Part shown: piece by piece, positions 61,554 through 64,000 of the stretch
Layout: every line of letters begins with the position of its first letter
Numbering within the stretch: position 1 is the stretch's first letter
Source: Bilophila wadsworthia ATCC 49260
Lineage (GTDB): Bacteria; Desulfobacterota; Desulfovibrionia; Desulfovibrionales; Desulfovibrionaceae
NCBI RefSeq assembly: GCF_000701705.1
Contig: NZ_JNJP01000001.1
Coordinates: 186,001-250,000 of the forward strand
Reading direction: 5' to 3'
DNA length: 64,000 bases
The notes under the pieces: generated by a model
The model's database searches: none
What the model saw: the letters and a program-made list of their open reading frames with translations, nothing else
What the model was told of the DNA's origin: nothing
Position numbers and translations under genes: made by a program

Positions 61554-62036
61554 TCATTTTTCATCTTTGTTTGAGGAATTACACTGGGGTATACGAAGGT
61601 ACAGGCCGGTTTCGCTCATATCGATCTTGTTCCCATCCGGGTCCTCGAGGAGCCCTACCCGAGTGTCCTCATTGACCGTTTCAAGCTTCTTCGACTCATC
61701 GACCCAAAATATCCACCCCCCGACCTTGCCCGCAGTCTTATCTTCGAAATGGGCATCATCATCCCCTATATACAATGAACCGTCACCCTTTCCATCTCCC
61801 AACGGGGTCATCAGAAGCGCGGCTATATCCTTACATTCTCCATGATTCAATAAATACTGCGCAAAAGCCAGGTTGATGCGGGCCTGCGCTTCGGATACCG
61901 CGGCGGTGGCGGCCTTGATGCGGGCTTCTTCCTGCAGGTCATAGTATTTCGGGAGGGCCACGGCGGCGAGAATGCCTAGAACCACGAGTACGGAAATGAT
62001 CTCGATCAGTGTGAACCCTTTTTCCTTCTGGTACAT
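61554..62036 (-). CDS. Type IV pilin-like (pseudopilin) protein
   Basis: 160 residues from ATG 62036 with GGGGGT upstream. The prepilin motif EKG/FTLIEIISVLVVLGILAAVALP is seen with Glu at +5 after the cleavage glycine, followed by KYYDLQEEARIKAA. The globular part has two cysteines (HGECKD, IPQCNS) and acidic loops. It stands alone, without pilus assembly genes in the window. A major pilin or a minor pseudopilin is possible. Confidence 0.9.
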   Translation of the reverse strand: MYQKEKGFTLIEIISVLVVLGILAAVALPKYYDLQEEARIKAATAAVSEAQARINLAFAQYLLNHGECKDIAALLMTPLGDGKGDGSLYIGDDDAHFEDKTAGKVGGWIFWVDESKKLETVNEDTRVGLLEDPDGNKIDMSETGLYLRIPQCNSSNKDEK

Positions 62037-62382
62037 GGCACCCCCTTGGGCATTGCAGAGCCCCTTTGTGAAAAATACTGCCCGGCGTATTGATTGTCCA
62101 GCGTACACGGCTTGAAGAATTCCCCTTCACCTTGCCCCTTCCTTTTTTTTGAGCTAGTTCAAGGAAAAAACGGGAGTCTCAACGGGTGTCCGCCTGAAAT
62201 GCCGGAGGCGCCCCACGACACCTTGAACCATCCGGGAAAGCGGCAGAGGGATGCGTCACCGTCAGTATCCGTGCCCCACTCTCCTCTTCGGGCGTTCTCC
62301 GCCGTCCCCATGCGGCGTCCGTCCGTTCCTTCCGCTTCCACCGCCGCTCATCCGGCTTTTCTCCGCAACCGCAGGATCAAGA
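62037..62382. other. Divergent intergenic region
   Basis: 346 bases between the pilin and the PAS sensor gene. No gene and no clear hairpin; presumably both promoters. Confidence 0.4.
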
Positions 62383-64000
62383 ATGAACACGTTGTTTCTG
62401 AAGGCTCCCCAACTGACCGCCGAAATCATGCGCGCCCACTATTGCGAACATGACCTCGACAAAATCCTTCCTTTATTTCACGAAACCCTCACGTGGATCG
62501 GGGCGGGCGAAGATCAGATCTGCTACGACTACGAGATGATAAAGGACTTTTTTCTCCGTACCTATGCGGAAAAGGCCGTGCCCGACTGCATCATCACCGA
62601 TGAGGACTACCGCCTTGTTTCGTGGGATGAGCATTCATGCCTCGTCGCCGGGCGCTGCTGGATCGCCACCAAGCCCGAAACAGGCTATGTCCTCCGCGCC
62701 CATCAACGCGTGACCTTCTCCTATAAGCTCGTGGATGGAGAGCTGAAAATAACGCTCATCCATATCTCCAATCCTTATGCAGACATGCGGGAAGGGGAAG
62801 ACTTCCCTGCACAGATCGGCAGGCAGAGCTACGAATACCTCCAGCGCCTCCTTGTGGAGAAGAGCCGCCAGATAGCCCTCCTGAACAGCACCGTCTCCTC
62901 CGGCCTCAAGGCCAACTGGGATGACGAATGCTATTCGCTGTTCTACGTGAACGAGGGCCTGTGCCGGATGCTCGGGTATACCGAAGAGGAGCTCATGGCC
63001 AAATGCCGCGGCAGGATGACCGAACTCGTCTATCCGCCGGACTTGCCGCAGGCCCTGGCGGATTGCGAGCGCTGCTTCGCCAATTCCCTGACCTACTCCA
63101 CCGAATACCGTATGCAGCGGAAAGACGGGAAACTCATATGGGTTTGGGACACGGGCAGCAAAAGCAAAAACGAGGAAGGCAAGACCGTTATCAACAGCGT
63201 CATTGTGGATATCACGGAACGGCGCCACACCAACGATACCATCCGGCGGCAGAAAGCGTTTTTCCAATCCCTTTATGACACCACGCTGTGCGCGCTGGTC
63301 CAATATGATCTCAACGGAACCTTCCTCAACGCGAACGCCTTCACCTTCGATGTCATCGGCTACACCGAAGAGCAGTTCCGCACGGAAACCGGCGGATCGC
63401 TCATGAGCATCGTCCACCCCTGCGATGTGGACACTGTGCGGGAACACATCGAGCGCCTCATCGCGGATCTCCGCCCCACCGTCTATAACTGCCGTATCAT
63501 CCGGCGGGACGGGGCTGTCCGCTGGGTTTGCGCCAGCGCCAACATCATCAACAATATGGACGGAGTACCCGTCATCCAAGCCGCCTATTCAGACGTCACG
63601 GAGCTTCAGCGCGTCGAGCGGGAACGCGACTCCACCTATGACAGCATTCCCGGCGGCGTCGCCAAAGTCCTTATCGGGACACAGCTTTCCCTGCTTGAGG
63701 CCAACGACAATTTCTTCCAGATGCTCGGCACGGACCGAACCGCATACAAAGGGACGCTCAGTGCCGTCGCCCCGGCGGATCGCGGCGCAATCGTAACCGC
63801 GTTCATGGAAGCCGCCGAAACGGATGCGCCGGTAGACATCGAATACCGCTGCCGCCGCTTCGATAACGAGCAGACCATCTGGATCCACCTCATCGCCCGG
63901 TTTGTGGAAAACGCGCACGGCGCAAAAGTCTATCAATGCGTCTTCATTGACATCACCAAGCAGAAGACGGCACAGATCCAGCTCTATCGGGAACGCGACC
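62383..64000 (+). CDS. NTF2-like/multi-PAS sensor protein, C-terminus outside window
   Basis: The frame is open from the ATG at 62383 (AGGA seven bases upstream) to the window end, 539 codons. Residues 1-140 resemble a SnoaL/NTF2-like cone (FHETLTWIGAGEDQ, AHQRVTFSYKLVDG). Three PAS/PAC units follow at about 165-285, 290-410 and 415-535, each ending in a V/I-D-I/V-T-E/K segment. No membrane helix is seen. The missing part probably holds a GGDEF, EAL or kinase output. Confidence 0.88.
   Translation, partial: MNTLFLKAPQLTAEIMRAHYCEHDLDKILPLFHETLTWIGAGEDQICYDYEMIKDFFLRTYAEKAVPDCIITDEDYRLVSWDEHSCLVAGRCWIATKPETGYVLRAHQRVTFSYKLVDGELKITLIHISNPYADMREGEDFPAQIGRQSYEYLQRLLVEKSRQIALLNSTVSSGLKANWDDECYSLFYVNEGLCRMLGYTEEELMAKCRGRMTELVYPPDLPQALADCERCFANSLTYSTEYRMQRKDGKLIWVWDTGSKSKNEEGKTVINSVIVDITERRHTNDTIRRQKAFFQSLYDTTLCALVQYDLNGTFLNANAFTFDVIGYTEEQFRTETGGSLMSIVHPCDVDTVREHIERLIADLRPTVYNCRIIRRDGAVRWVCASANIINNMDGVPVIQAAYSDVTELQRVERERDSTYDSIPGGVAKVLIGTQLSLLEANDNFFQMLGTDRTAYKGTLSAVAPADRGAIVTAFMEAAETDAPVDIEYRCRRFDNEQTIWIHLIARFVENAHGAKVYQCVFIDITKQKTAQIQLYRERD

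Overview
The window reads as chromosomal DNA of a GC-rich anaerobic sulfate- or sulfite-reducing bacterium of the family Desulfovibrionaceae (a Desulfovibrio or Bilophila relative). The evidence is a complete tmc-type transmembrane redox operon (TmcD, TmcC, TmcB, TmcA), two tetraheme cytochromes c3, a pyruvate carboxylase followed by an oversized PEP synthase, a tmRNA whose tag ends in YAYAA, and many multi-domain PAS sensors. There is no phage, transposase, CRISPR array or rRNA. Genus and species are inference.

Layout. 1-7401 (minus): a seven-gene cluster for a succinyl-CoA-synthetase-like ligase pair with a small ferredoxin between its subunits, a CitE/malyl-CoA-lyase-like enzyme, a short malic enzyme and a GlcD/GlcF-type flavin/Fe-S dehydrogenase. 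Read together these are the steps of the malyl-CoA route of glycolate/glyoxylate oxidation. 7402-8229: AT-rich control region. 8230-15604: trpS, an exported metallo-beta-lactamase-fold protein, a Tat-exported DUF362 protein, a cupin, a probable 42-residue protein, tRNA-Leu(CAG), an M23 peptidase and a deaminase. 15972-20320 (plus): a sulfonate/nitrate-type ABC importer interleaved with a half-size AbrB protein and followed by two tandem fluoride channels (crcB). 20591-24293: AI-2E-type permease, periplasmic HtrA protease, an (AG)17 microsatellite and ssrA.

24756-31744 (minus): cca, a ferredoxin-ASKHA activator (RACo-like), pgk, an Rsm22/METTL17-like Fe-S methyltransferase-fold protein and gltX, apparently one operon. 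31743-41734 (plus): biotin ligase, pyruvate carboxylase with an added C-terminal zinc ribbon, large PEP synthase, ispG. 41898-44997 (minus): a ribose/fructose-type ABC importer. 44998-46044: about 1 kb without a gene, ending in the tmc promoter.

46045-57548 (plus): the tmc operon, followed without a real break by a small conserved protein, a double UspA protein, two stand-alone receivers, a PAS histidine kinase, two receiver-kinase hybrids and a type I cytochrome c3. 57824-64000: exported nucleoside hydrolase, a REC/HD-GYP/PAS/GGDEF protein, an orphan type IV pilin-like protein and the first 539 codons of an NTF2-like/PAS sensor cut by the window end.

How it fits together: glycolate carbon would enter through GlcDF, be condensed with acetyl-CoA to malyl-CoA, yield ATP at the ligase and return to pyruvate at malic enzyme. 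Pyruvate feeds anaplerosis and gluconeogenesis through PYC (biotinylated by the adjacent BirA) and PpsA. Periplasmic electrons carried by cytochrome c3 reach the membrane through Tmc. Several large G-rich intergenic palindromes, probably one family, punctuate transcription units.
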